DNA of 15,792 nucleotides from Collinsella sp. (GCA_022713905.1 JAIHTM010000029.1:1-15792); one strand, 5' to 3'; numbered from the stretch's first letter, positions 1 through 9,275 are shown. Notes: generated by a model from the letters alone, not told the origin. Numbers and translations are program-made.

Positions 1-30
1 GTCTAACTAAATAGCGAGCGGCACTAACCA

Positions 31-179
31 GCCCTTTTGCTTGCGCCCGGGAGGGCCGCATATGAAGTTTATCGCGAGTTCCGCACGCAAAGGAAAGCAC
101 TTAATGTGCTTTCCGTCTTGCGCAGGACTGTAGAGCAGGAAACTTCATATGCGGCCCTCCCGGGCGCAAGCAAAAGGGC
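31..179. repeat. Perfect 40-bp inverted repeat with nested central hairpin
   Basis: Positions 31-70 and 140-179 are exact reverse complements over all 40 bases; pairing stops at both ends (30/180 and 71/139 do not match). The 69-base centre holds a second hairpin: 92-100 pairs with 106-114 (nine base pairs, five-base loop), extended by 86-90 with 118-122 after a small internal loop. The right arm runs into the pnp terminator, supplying its T-tract and the outer stem bases. No open reading frame or target-site duplication is visible in or around it. It could be a fold-back or MITE-like repeat, an inversion site, or a two-way transcription stop between converging genes. The repeat is certain; its role is unknown. 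Confidence 0.9.
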
Positions 180-203
180 GACCCCTGTACGGAGTCGCCC
201 TTG
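171..203 (-). terminator. Intrinsic terminator of pnp
   Basis: On the minus strand, 202-191 pairs with 185-174 in a 12-bp GC-rich stem with one G-U pair and a five-base loop. The stem runs into a short U-tract (175-172). It lies about 23 bases after the pnp stop codon, where a rho-independent terminator is expected. The U-tract is only four bases long, so it may be weaker than the rpsT terminator. It shares bases with the right arm of the 40-bp inverted repeat. Confidence 0.8.
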
Positions 204-225
204 TTGAGCTGCTTATGTGTAGCTA

Positions 226-2472
<2,247 letters not shown>

Positions 2473-2485
2473 TGTTCTCCTTTAC

Positions 2486-2508
2486 CCCACAGGCCCCTTG
2501 CCTGCGGG
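2486..2508 (-). promoter_or_regulatory. Leader hairpin directly upstream of pnp ribosome binding site
   Basis: Positions 2508-2500 and 2494-2486 form a nine-base-pair stem (one G-U pair) with a five-base loop. It ends about four bases before the AAAGGAG site of pnp. A second smaller hairpin (CACGCT with AGCGTG) lies further upstream around 2541-2556. In enterobacteria pnp is autoregulated through a leader stem-loop; a similar role here is inferred from position only. I see no convincing promoter in 2509-2575. Confidence 0.5.
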
Positions 2509-2575
2509 CTTCTCATGTGACGCGGGCCCCCTGCCCCCGCCACGCTTCAGAGCGTGATTGTTCACGCCCTTACAC

Positions 2576-2607
2576 AAAAAGAGCGCCCCGCTGCGCAGGA
2601 CGCTCTT
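2576..2607 (-). terminator. Intrinsic terminator of rpsO
   Basis: On the minus strand 2607-2598 pairs with 2588-2579 (ten base pairs including one G-U), with a loop of nine bases, followed by a run of five U residues (2580-2576). It starts 14 bases after the rpsO stop codon. It would separate rpsO from pnp, so pnp is transcribed by readthrough or from an unseen promoter. Confidence 0.85.
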
Positions 2608-2621
2608 AGCATGTACAAATC

Positions 2622-2900
2622 CTACTGGATGTTGTCGCGGATGCCCAGAGCCTTGATGAGCTCACGGTACTCGACGATGTCGTTCTTCTTGATGTAGGAG
2701 AGAAGACGACGACGACGGCCGACGAGCATGAGCAGGCCACGACGGGTGTGGAAGTCCTTCTGGTGGGACTTCATGTGCTCGGTCAGCTCCTTGATGCGCT
2801 CGGACAGGATGGCGACCTGAACCTTGGGGTTGCCGGTGTCGACCGGGGTGTTACCGAACTGGGCGGTCAGCTCAGCCTTACGCTCTTTGGAAACAGTCAT
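2622..2900 (-). CDS. rpsO: 30S ribosomal protein S15
   Basis: S15 is a primary binding protein of the central domain of 16S rRNA and also contributes to a bridge to the large subunit. The 92-residue product has the usual family length of 88-92. Family landmarks are visible: a helical N-terminus, TGNPKVQVAIL (22-32), a central HMKSHQKDFHTRRGL, and the RRRRLLSYIKK block. The frame stays open 32 codons further upstream, but ATG 2900 is chosen because S15 begins MTVSKERK and an AGGTGA site sits just before it. It is followed by its own terminator and then pnp. Confidence 0.98.
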   Translation of the reverse strand: MTVSKERKAELTAQFGNTPVDTGNPKVQVAILSERIKELTEHMKSHQKDFHTRRGLLMLVGRRRRLLSYIKKNDIVEYRELIKALGIRDNIQ

Positions 2901-2920
2901 TGTTTCACCTTTCGTTTTAC

Positions 2921-2936
2921 GTCGCCCACGGGCGAC
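2921..2936 (-). promoter_or_regulatory. GC-rich hairpin in rpsO leader
   Basis: GTCGCC and GGCGAC pair around a CGTG loop, ending about 20 bases before the rpsO start codon and just upstream of the ribosome binding site. S15 represses its own mRNA through leader structures in several bacterial groups, with different folds in each. This hairpin is a candidate part of such a leader; no known S15 motif was confirmed. Confidence 0.4.
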
Positions 2937-3005
2937 TCGATTCGCCTCGGACTGGGAAGCCGCCGGTGGAGCGAGCAACCAAGGTCGAGGTACCAACAGG
3001 CCGAT

Positions 3006-3014
3006 ATGTTACCA
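3006..3014 (-). promoter_or_regulatory. Candidate extended -10 promoter for rpsO
   Basis: The minus strand reads TGG-TAACAT (extended -10 form TGn plus a TAnnnT hexamer) in the gap between the recO stop and rpsO. Transcription would begin near 2999, giving a leader of about 100 bases. No good -35 hexamer is present at normal spacing, so the call is tentative. Confidence 0.35.
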
Positions 3015-3038
3015 CAAGCAGCCCGCGCCTGCGCATCA

Positions 3039-3788
3039 TCACCGACCCAACATGAATTCCATCGCACGGAGGCGCTGGTCGGTATGCGTCGCCGCCCACA
3101 CATGCGAAAGCCCGAGTAAGAACGCCGCCGTATGCGGGTCGATTTTCTCGGCCATAAGCGCATCGAAGGTCATCGACATGAGGGCGCGCAGCCACGCGAC
3201 CTCACCGGTCGACACCAGCTCGGCACCCGGAACGCTCGACGCGCACGACCCGCACATGAGACCGCCCGCCTGGGGCGAAAAATACGACAGCATGGGGTCT
3301 CCGCACAGCACGCAGGCCGAAAAATCGGGTCGATAGCCAACGTGCGACAGCAGCTTAAAGACATATGCCGCCACAAGTAGGTCCATATGAGCCGTGTCGA
3401 GCCCGCTGCCCACCAGGGCAAGAGCTCGCTGCGTTATGGCAAAGGTAAACGGGTCCTCGGCGTCCTCGAACGAGCACACGCGCGCGACCTCGGCGATCGC
3501 GCTTGCGGCGCAGGTCGTCTCGTAATCGGGCGCAGCGCCGAGCGGCGCCTCCATAAGCTCGGCCTGGGAAACCACGTCGAGTGACCGTCCATGTGCAAGC
3601 AGCATATCGACCGTACAGAACAGCTCGCAGCGCGCAGCCAGGCGTCCGCCGGGTTTGCGGGCGCCCTTTGCCACGGCGCGAACCTGCCGCCCCCGCTCGT
3701 CAAGCATCGTCAAGATCAGGTCGGTCTCTTTGAGCTTAGTCTTATCGAGCACGAGCACTTTCGTGCGATATGTCCGGGAGCCTGCCAT
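3039..3788 (-). CDS. recO: DNA repair protein RecO
   Basis: RecO works with RecR (and RecF) to load RecA onto SSB-coated single-stranded DNA and can anneal complementary strands. The 249-residue protein has the N-terminal OB-fold segment (about 1-80, with the basic KGARKPGGRL at 41-50), a helical middle, and a four-cysteine zinc site: C159 and C162 in CVLC, C179 and C182 in CGSC. The start is ATG 3788; an AAGGA site overlaps the era stop codon, with 12 bases of spacing. It lies 15 bp after era, the same neighbour as in many Firmicutes and Actinobacteria, so it is probably the last gene of the phoH-ybeY-dgkA-era-recO transcript. No clear terminator follows it. Confidence 0.95.
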   Translation of the reverse strand: MAGSRTYRTKVLVLDKTKLKETDLILTMLDERGRQVRAVAKGARKPGGRLAARCELFCTVDMLLAHGRSLDVVSQAELMEAPLGAAPDYETTCAASAIAEVARVCSFEDAEDPFTFAITQRALALVGSGLDTAHMDLLVAAYVFKLLSHVGYRPDFSACVLCGDPMLSYFSPQAGGLMCGSCASSVPGAELVSTGEVAWLRALMSMTFDALMAEKIDPHTAAFLLGLSHVWAATHTDQRLRAMEFMLGR

Positions 3789-3803
3789 GCGCGCCGCGCG
3801 TCC

Positions 3804-4871
3804 TTAGTCCTCGGCGTTGTAGCCAAAGCGGCGAATCTGGGCCTCGTCGTCACGCCAGCCGGCCTTGACCTTCACGTCCAGCTCCAAAAAGACCTGGGTG
3901 CCAAAAATACGCTCAAGGTCGCGACGGGCGTCGATGCCGATATGCTTGATCATCTCGCCGCCCTTGCCGATGATGATGCCCTTTTGGCCCTCGCGCTCGA
4001 CGTAAATGGTGGCGTGCACGCGCAGCACCTTCTTGGTCTGCTCGAGCGCATCGCAGATCACGCCAACGGAGTGCGGAATCTCATCACGGGTGCGGCGCAA
4101 GACCTTCTCGCGCACAAACTCGGCAACGAGCGTCTCATCGGAAGCGTCAGTACCCATGTCCTCGGGGAACCAACGCGGACCCTCAGGCAAAAAGTGCGCA
4201 ACGGTCTCTATAAAGGCATCGACGTTGAAGTTCTTAACCGACGACGTCACAATCTCGTCGTCATATTCCATAAGCTCGTGGGCAGCCTTAAGCTGCTCCA
4301 TGACCTGTGCGGGGTCGGCCTCATCGGCCTTGGTGAGCACCAGGACCTTCTTGCAACGAGCGCATCTGACACGCTCGGCAACCCAGGCGTCTCCCCTGCC
4401 GATCGGCTTGGTGGCATCAATCAAAAACGCGACGACATCGACATCGTTCAGCTCGAACAGCGCGCTCTTGTTGAGCTCGGACCCCAGGCCGTCCTTGGGT
4501 TTGTGGATACCCGGAGTATCGACAAAGACCAGCTGGTAGCCGGGACGGTTGACGACGGCGCGCATGCGGCGGCGAGTCGTCTGGGCCACCGGCGAGGTGA
4601 TGGCGACCTTTTTGCCATAGCAGGCATTAAGCAGCGTGGACTTGCCGGCGTTGGGGCGGCCGACCAAGGCCACGAAGCCACTGCGGAAACCGGGCTCAAC
4701 GTCGCCAAAGCCCGCGAGGACGTCGTCCTCATCGCACAGGGCGTCGAGTTCCTCATCGCTCATGCCCTCAAACGGGTCGAACTCCTCGACATCCTGGAGC
4801 TCCTCGGTATCCACCGCGCCCAGGGACTCGTCGTCCAAAAACTCATCGGTAGGCTGCATATTGTCGGACAT
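3804..4871 (-). CDS. era: GTPase Era, with acidic N-terminal extension
   Basis: Era is a ribosome-assembly GTPase that binds the 3' end of 16S rRNA during small-subunit maturation. GTPase motifs are G1 GRPNAGKST (71-79), G2 near TTRRR (98-102), G3 DTPG (118-121), G4 TKAD (180-183, where NKxD is usual) and G5 around SSVK (210-213). The C-terminal KH domain shows GIIIGKGG (298-305). At 355 residues it is about 55-60 longer than typical Era; the excess is a strongly acidic segment (about 1-60) before the normal beginning at FRSGFVALVGRPN. A CARC pair (170-173) lies just before G4 and is unusual. Start ATG 4871 has an AAAGGGA site; ATG 4763 (residue 37) is a possible shorter start. It lies 12 bp after dgkA. 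Confidence 0.97.
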   Translation of the reverse strand: MSDNMQPTDEFLDDESLGAVDTEELQDVEEFDPFEGMSDEELDALCDEDDVLAGFGDVEPGFRSGFVALVGRPNAGKSTLLNACYGKKVAITSPVAQTTRRRMRAVVNRPGYQLVFVDTPGIHKPKDGLGSELNKSALFELNDVDVVAFLIDATKPIGRGDAWVAERVRCARCKKVLVLTKADEADPAQVMEQLKAAHELMEYDDEIVTSSVKNFNVDAFIETVAHFLPEGPRWFPEDMGTDASDETLVAEFVREKVLRRTRDEIPHSVGVICDALEQTKKVLRVHATIYVEREGQKGIIIGKGGEMIKHIGIDARRDLERIFGTQVFLELDVKVKAGWRDDEAQIRRFGYNAED

Positions 4872-4883
4872 GGGAATCCCTTT

Positions 4884-5261
4884 CTAAATAAAGTCGAGCG
4901 CGTGGGCAAATACCAGTACGCCCACAATCGCGGCGGTAATGGAAAGAACGTATACAGAGGCAGCGGCGATATCCTTCGCGCGCTTGGCCAGCGGATGCAG
5001 CTCCTGGGTCGCCAGGTCCACAATCGCCTCCATGGCGGTATTGCACAGCTCGCCGTGAATCACCAGGCCGCAGCAAATGATGACCGTAGCCCACTCGGCA
5101 ATATCGAGCCCCACGATGCAGCCGGCAATGACGGTGCACACGCCCGCCGCGAGCATGACCTTAATGTTGCGCTCGGTCTTGACGGCAGTGACGAAGCCCT
5201 CCATCGCGTATGAGAACGACTTTAAAAAGGACGGATGGTCCTTGTTCGATCCGGGAATCAT
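4884..5261 (-). CDS. dgkA: Diacylglycerol kinase family membrane protein, probably undecaprenol kinase
   Basis: Small integral membrane kinase. In Gram-positive bacteria DgkA homologues phosphorylate undecaprenol, feeding the lipid carrier pool of wall synthesis; that substrate is inferred from the lineage. The 125 residues match the family length (about 120-130). The signature GELCNTAMEAIVDL lies at about 69-82, followed by a basic KRAKD stretch at 92-96. Three hydrophobic segments are visible (about 34-52, 55-70 and 98-120). ATG 5261 follows a GGAG site overlapping the ybeY stop codon. It sits between ybeY and era, the same placement as in Bacillus, with gaps of 9 and 12 bp, so it is cotranscribed with both. 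Confidence 0.95.
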   Translation of the reverse strand: MIPGSNKDHPSFLKSFSYAMEGFVTAVKTERNIKVMLAAGVCTVIAGCIVGLDIAEWATVIICCGLVIHGELCNTAMEAIVDLATQELHPLAKRAKDIAAASVYVLSITAAIVGVLVFAHALDFI

Positions 5262-5270
5262 AGACGGCTC

Positions 5271-5780
5271 CTAGTCGTGGGAATGATTGGTTATGGGGCC
5301 GACGTGGACGAGTTTGGGGTCCTCGCCGCGCTCAAGCGCCAAGTCGCGTAGAATGGCATCCTCGCGTGCCTCCATGACCTCGGCCTCATCGTCCTCGATG
5401 TGGTCGTAACCCAGCAGGTGCAGCATTCCGTGCACGAGCATCAGTCGGCACTCATCGGCGGGACTGTTGCCAAAGCCGGGGGCCTGGCGGGCAATAACCT
5501 GCGGGGCCAGGATAATATCGCCGAGCTCAAGCGTCTCATCGGCGGGAATGTCCTCGTCAAAGGCCGAGTCACATTCAAACGAGAGCACGTCGGTCGTGCG
5601 GTCGATACTGCGCCACTCAAGGTTGAGCTCGTGCATCTCGTCTTCATCGACATACGAAAGGGAAATCTCGACCTCACGCTCAACACCCTCGGCGGCAAGC
5701 ACAACTCCGCAGATGTGCTCCACCTCCTGGGCATCGAGCAGCGTATCGAGCTCGGCATCGTTGCTGATCAATACACTCAA
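5271..5780 (-). CDS. ybeY: Endoribonuclease YbeY (16S rRNA maturation)
   Basis: Zinc-dependent single-strand endoribonuclease involved in 16S rRNA 3'-end processing and ribosome quality control. The metal-binding signature HGMLHLLGYDH is at residues 117-127, giving H117, H121 and H127 as ligands. The conserved RTTDVLSF (61-68) is also present. Length is 169 residues, within the family range. The start codon is TTG at 5780, preceded by AAAGGAG, and overlaps the phoH stop by four bases (TTGA), so translation is probably coupled. The phoH-ybeY pairing is widely conserved; in E. coli the PhoH homologue YbeZ is encoded beside ybeY. The His-rich tail (NHSHD) is a small variable feature. Confidence 0.96.
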   Translation of the reverse strand: MSVLISNDAELDTLLDAQEVEHICGVVLAAEGVEREVEISLSYVDEDEMHELNLEWRSIDRTTDVLSFECDSAFDEDIPADETLELGDIILAPQVIARQAPGFGNSPADECRLMLVHGMLHLLGYDHIEDDEAEVMEAREDAILRDLALERGEDPKLVHVGPITNHSHD

Positions 5781-6763
5781 CGGGACTCCTTTCGATCGTG
5801 TGCGCGCTGCTCACGCGCATCGTCGTATGCATCATAGGCCTCAACGATACGGCCCACCAGGGCATGGCGAACCACATCGGCACGCTCCAGGTGAGAAAAC
5901 GTCACATCGTCGACGCGACCCAAAATCCTTTCGACATCGGCAAGACCGCCGCGGCGACCCACCAGGTCACGCTGGCTCAGGTCGCCGGTAATCACGAACT
6001 TGGAATTAAAACCCAGACGCGTCAGGAACATCTTCATCTGCTCAGGCGTTGTGTTTTGTGCCTCATCGAGCACCACAAAGGCATCACTCAGCGTTCGACC
6101 GCGCATGTAGGCGAGCGGGGCGATCTCGATTACGCCACGCTCCATAAGCTCATCGGTGCGCTCGCGATCCATCATGTCAAAGAGGGCATCATAGAGCGGG
6201 CGCATATACGGGTCGATCTTTTCCTCGAGGGTGCCGGGCAAAAAGCCCAGGTTCTCCCCCGCCTCGACAACCGGGCGCGTCAGGATCAGGCGGCCTACCT
6301 CATGGCGCTTGAGCGCGGCGACGGCGAGCGCCATGGCCAGATAGGTTTTACCGGTACCGGCGGGACCGAGGCCAAACGTGATGGTAGAAGAGCGGATGGC
6401 ATCCACATAGCGCTTTTGGCCGAGCGTCTTGGGGCGGATAACGCGACCGCGATACGATAGCAGCACGTCATCGCGCAACGACGAGGCATCATGCTCGCCG
6501 TCGCGCAGAACGGCCAGACAGCGCGAGACATCATCGGCAGAAAGCGTGCGCCCGGCAGCGGCCTCACGAAAGGCATGTTCGAAAAAACGCGCCACGAGCT
6601 CGACCTCGTCCGGATCGCCGCTCACGGCAACGCTGTCACCGCGGGCAACCACATGGGCGCGCACCAAGTTCTCGAGTGCACGAAGGGCGCCATCGCCGGC
6701 GCCCAAAACGCGCGAGGGGTCGATACCCTCGGGAACGGTAAGTCTAATCTTCGAGGCTTCCAT
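5777..6763 (-). CDS. phoH: PhoH-family ATPase
   Basis: P-loop ATPase of the PhoH/YbeZ family, thought to act with YbeY in RNA metabolism. The 328-residue product has an N-terminal KH-like region (about 1-90) and an ATPase core with Walker A GPAGTGKT (133-140), Walker B VVLDEAQN (230-237), the family block RPVVEAGENLGFLPG (163-177) and ITGDLSQRD (258-266). The frame runs 35 codons further upstream, but ATG 6763 is chosen: it follows GGGAGGT directly and matches the usual N-terminus. This start lies inside the last codons of mtaB, a 20-base overlap, and the stop overlaps ybeY by four bases. Translation of mtaB, phoH and ybeY is therefore likely coupled. Confidence 0.95.
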   Translation of the reverse strand: MEASKIRLTVPEGIDPSRVLGAGDGALRALENLVRAHVVARGDSVAVSGDPDEVELVARFFEHAFREAAAGRTLSADDVSRCLAVLRDGEHDASSLRDDVLLSYRGRVIRPKTLGQKRYVDAIRSSTITFGLGPAGTGKTYLAMALAVAALKRHEVGRLILTRPVVEAGENLGFLPGTLEEKIDPYMRPLYDALFDMMDRERTDELMERGVIEIAPLAYMRGRTLSDAFVVLDEAQNTTPEQMKMFLTRLGFNSKFVITGDLSQRDLVGRRGGLADVERILGRVDDVTFSHLERADVVRHALVGRIVEAYDAYDDAREQRAHDRKESR

Positions 6764-8036
6764 GAACCTCCCTGCGTGCATGGACCAAGCCGGAATCATC
6801 GACTCCGATGATAGCAACATCGAGCAGGCACGGGGCTGTGAGTCCACAGGTATCATCAAGACGGGCATGATGGAACGAGCCGAGCGTCAAATTATCACCA
6901 TACTCGAGCACCGCACGCTCGACCGTGCCCACGCGGCGGCGGGCATCGGCGATCGCAAGCTCCTGTGCGGCGGCGCGCATACGACGGCTGCGCTCGGCCA
7001 TGACCTCAGGGGGTACCTGGTCGGGCATGTCGGCAGCAAGGGTACCGGGACGCTTGCTGTAGCGGAACACGTGCATACGCGAGAAACCCACACGGCGGCA
7101 CAGCGCCAGCGACTCCTCGAACTCCTCGTCCGTCTCACCAGGAAAACCGACGATGACATCGCACGAAAGGGACGCCTGGGGCAAGTTGGCGCGAATCATA
7201 CGCACCGTGTCCTCAAAGGCCTCGGCGCTATAGGGACGGCCCATGCGATGCAGGGTCGCCGTGCAGCCGGACTGCACGGGCAGGTGCAAAAACGGGGCGA
7301 TACGCTGCGGGTAGCGCGCCATAACCTTAAGCAGGCGCTCGGAGATATCCATGGGCTCGACCGAGGAAATGCGCACATGCGGAATAGACGTGCGCTCCAT
7401 GATGGCCTCGAGCAGCTCATCGATTTCGACGTGCTCGTCGGTCGCGCTCTTGCCATCGTAGGCACCCAGGTTCACACCGGTCAGCACCACCTCGGGCACG
7501 CCGGCCTCCTGGGCCTCGCGAACTTGCTCGAGCACGGACTCGACGGGCACGGAGCGCTCGGGGCCGCGCGCCTTCCACACAATGCAATAGGTGCAGCGAT
7601 GGTTGCAGCCATCCTGAATCTTCACGCCCAGGCGAGAGCGACCGAGCGCATCGACCACCTCGCCATCGCTGCAGGCGGGAACGCTATCGGACTCAACACC
7701 CAGCACCTCGCAAACACGTTCGGCGACATCTATCTTGGACGGCTCGGCAATCACGCGATCCGAAAGCTCCGACAGCTCCTCGGGATGCAAATTGACCACG
7801 CATCCGGTCACGACCACATAGGGCTCGTTTGGATGGGCCAGCGCATGACGGACGGCCTTACGGGTCTTGGCCTCGGCCTCGCCCGTAACGGCACAAGTGT
7901 TAATGACGATCAGATCGGCATCCTGAGGCTCCACAATAGCAAAGCCCAGGCGCATAAGATCGGCAGTGATACGGTCAGACTCAACCCGGTTGACACGGCA
8001 GCCGAGGTTGACGACGGAAATATGGGGTGCGAGCAC
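6744..8036 (-). CDS. mtaB: tRNA threonylcarbamoyladenosine (t6A37) methylthiotransferase MtaB
   Basis: Radical SAM enzyme that adds a methylthio group to t6A at position 37 of tRNAs reading ANN codons. Three domains are visible: an N-terminal UPF0004 domain with cluster cysteines C13, C48 and C79; a radical SAM core with CNHRCTYC (144-151); and a C-terminal TRAM-like region (about 370-425). FRYSKRPGT (324-332), HLPVQSG (251-257) and GFPGET (297-302) match the methylthiotransferase family. MtaB is preferred over MiaB because of the short N-terminus and the location downstream of dnaJ, as in Firmicutes. The start is GTG 8036; its AAGGAG site includes the dnaJ stop codon. Length is 430 residues, normal for the family. 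Confidence 0.93.
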   Translation of the reverse strand: MLAPHISVVNLGCRVNRVESDRITADLMRLGFAIVEPQDADLIVINTCAVTGEAEAKTRKAVRHALAHPNEPYVVVTGCVVNLHPEELSELSDRVIAEPSKIDVAERVCEVLGVESDSVPACSDGEVVDALGRSRLGVKIQDGCNHRCTYCIVWKARGPERSVPVESVLEQVREAQEAGVPEVVLTGVNLGAYDGKSATDEHVEIDELLEAIMERTSIPHVRISSVEPMDISERLLKVMARYPQRIAPFLHLPVQSGCTATLHRMGRPYSAEAFEDTVRMIRANLPQASLSCDVIVGFPGETDEEFEESLALCRRVGFSRMHVFRYSKRPGTLAADMPDQVPPEVMAERSRRMRAAAQELAIADARRRVGTVERAVLEYGDNLTLGSFHHARLDDTCGLTAPCLLDVAIIGVDDSGLVHARREVHGSLED

Positions 8037-8045
8037 ACGGGCTCC

Positions 8046-9194
8046 TTAATCGAGGATATCGTCGAGGGCACTCTTAATGCGGTCAGTCACAGACTTCTTG
8101 CCAGGTGCGACGTCATCGCCCATCTCGTCGGCAAAGGCCTGGAGCAACTCACGCTGCTTGTTGGAAAGGTTGGTGGGGACGAGCACACGCAGCTGCACGA
8201 TCAGACGGCCGCGCGAGCCGCCACCGCCAATGCGGGGCATACCGTAGTTGTTCACGCTCACGGTATCACCGTATTGCGTACCGGCAGGGACCGTCACCTT
8301 AACGACCTCATCGGGCATGATGCCCTCGACCTCGATCTCGCAACCAAGTGCGGCCTGCGCGATCGAGATATCACTCACCAGGTACAGGTCGTCGCCATTG
8401 CGCTTAAAGCGCTCGTGGTCGGCGACACGCACGTTGACGATCAGATCGCCCGAGGGCTCGCCGCGAAGACCGGCCTCGCCAAAACCGCTCACGCGCAGCT
8501 GGCGGCCGGTCGAGACGCCGGCGGGAATATCGATATCGATCTTTTCGTGCGAAGGCGTACGGCCCTGACCGTCACAAGTCTCGCAAGGATGGTCGATAAC
8601 CGTGCCCTCGCCGTGACAATCGGGGCAGGGAGAGGAAGACTGGACCTGACCCAGGAACGAACGCTGAACCGTCGTGACGTAGCCCGTACCGTGGCAGCGG
8701 CCGCACTGCTTTTCGGTCGCACCCTCGGCCCTACCGGTGCCGTTGCAGTCCTCGCAAGGAGCAAGGCGGTCATAGCTGATCGTCTTTTTGCAGCCGAGCG
8801 CCGCCTCCTCGAGCGTCACCGAAAGCGAGATGGCCATGTCACGTCCGCGACGACGCTCACGACGGCTGCGGGCGCCACCGCCGGCACCGCCGCCAAAGAA
8901 CGACGAGAACAAGTCGTCCATGCCCATGCCACCAAAGATATCGTTGATATCGACGTAGCCCGAACCACCAGGGCCGTCGGCGGTGCCGTAACGGTCGTAG
9001 TTAGCACGCTTCTGTTCATCGGAAAGAACGGAATAGGCCTCGTTGAGCTCCTTGAACTTGGCCTCGGCCTCGGGGTCGTCCGAAACATCCGGATGTACGG
9101 TACGGGCCTTCTTTAGAAACGCACGCTTAATCGTCCGCGCGTCGGCATCCCTGTCGACGCCAAGCACCTCGTAGTAATCCCTATTTTCCGACAC
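8046..9194 (-). CDS. dnaJ: Chaperone protein DnaJ (Hsp40)
   Basis: Class I J protein that stimulates DnaK ATPase activity and delivers unfolded substrates. With the GTG start at 9194 the product is 382 residues: J domain (about 5-70) with HPD at 34-36, a Gly/Phe region (70-118) with DIF-type motifs near NDIFGG and DDLFSSFF, four CxxCxGxG zinc repeats (147-154, 164-171, 190-197 and 204-211), and complete C-terminal domains I and II ending near 340. GTG 9194 is preferred because GGAAGGA precedes it and the J domain starts straight after; a TTG 22 codons upstream lacks this support. It is the typical type I DnaJ of the pair, but no dnaK or grpE is adjacent. mtaB follows after 9 bp. Confidence 0.96.
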   Translation of the reverse strand: MSENRDYYEVLGVDRDADARTIKRAFLKKARTVHPDVSDDPEAEAKFKELNEAYSVLSDEQKRANYDRYGTADGPGGSGYVDINDIFGGMGMDDLFSSFFGGGAGGGARSRRERRRGRDMAISLSVTLEEAALGCKKTISYDRLAPCEDCNGTGRAEGATEKQCGRCHGTGYVTTVQRSFLGQVQSSSPCPDCHGEGTVIDHPCETCDGQGRTPSHEKIDIDIPAGVSTGRQLRVSGFGEAGLRGEPSGDLIVNVRVADHERFKRNGDDLYLVSDISIAQAALGCEIEVEGIMPDEVVKVTVPAGTQYGDTVSVNNYGMPRIGGGGSRGRLIVQLRVLVPTNLSNKQRELLQAFADEMGDDVAPGKKSVTDRIKSALDDILD

Positions 9195-9215
9195 GACCGA
9201 ATCCTTCCGACTTTC

Positions 9216-9244
9216 ATTATTGTCACAGTGCGTCCTATACCCAA
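9216..9244 (-). promoter_or_regulatory. Candidate promoter for dnaJ
   Basis: In the 81-base gap before dnaJ the minus strand carries TTGGGT (9244-9239), a 17-base spacer and AATAAT (9221-9216). The -10 matches consensus in five of six positions and the -35 in three. The leader would be only about 15-20 bases and would still contain the GGAAGGA site. No CIRCE or HAIR heat-shock operator was seen in the gap. Confidence 0.3.
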
Positions 9245-9275
9245 GCTGGGCCGACCGCAAACAGAGGGTTTGATG

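Noticed and set aside
3591..5213. Plus-strand open frame of 540 codons opposite recO, era and dgkA
   Set aside because: Same shadow effect; it overlaps three recognised genes.
6764..6868. Longer phoH start 35 codons upstream
   Set aside because: It would lie deep inside mtaB, lacks a good ribosome binding site and adds a non-conserved segment; ATG 6763 has GGGAGGT.
6429..9116. Plus-strand open frame of 895 codons spanning phoH, mtaB and dnaJ
   Set aside because: It crosses three conserved minus-strand genes, shows no domains and has no supporting ribosome binding site; explained by codon bias.
9195..9275. Search for CIRCE or HspR (HAIR) operators near the dnaJ genes
   Set aside because: Neither the GAGTGCTAA-type nor the CTTGAGT-type inverted repeat is present in this gap or in 10380-10437.
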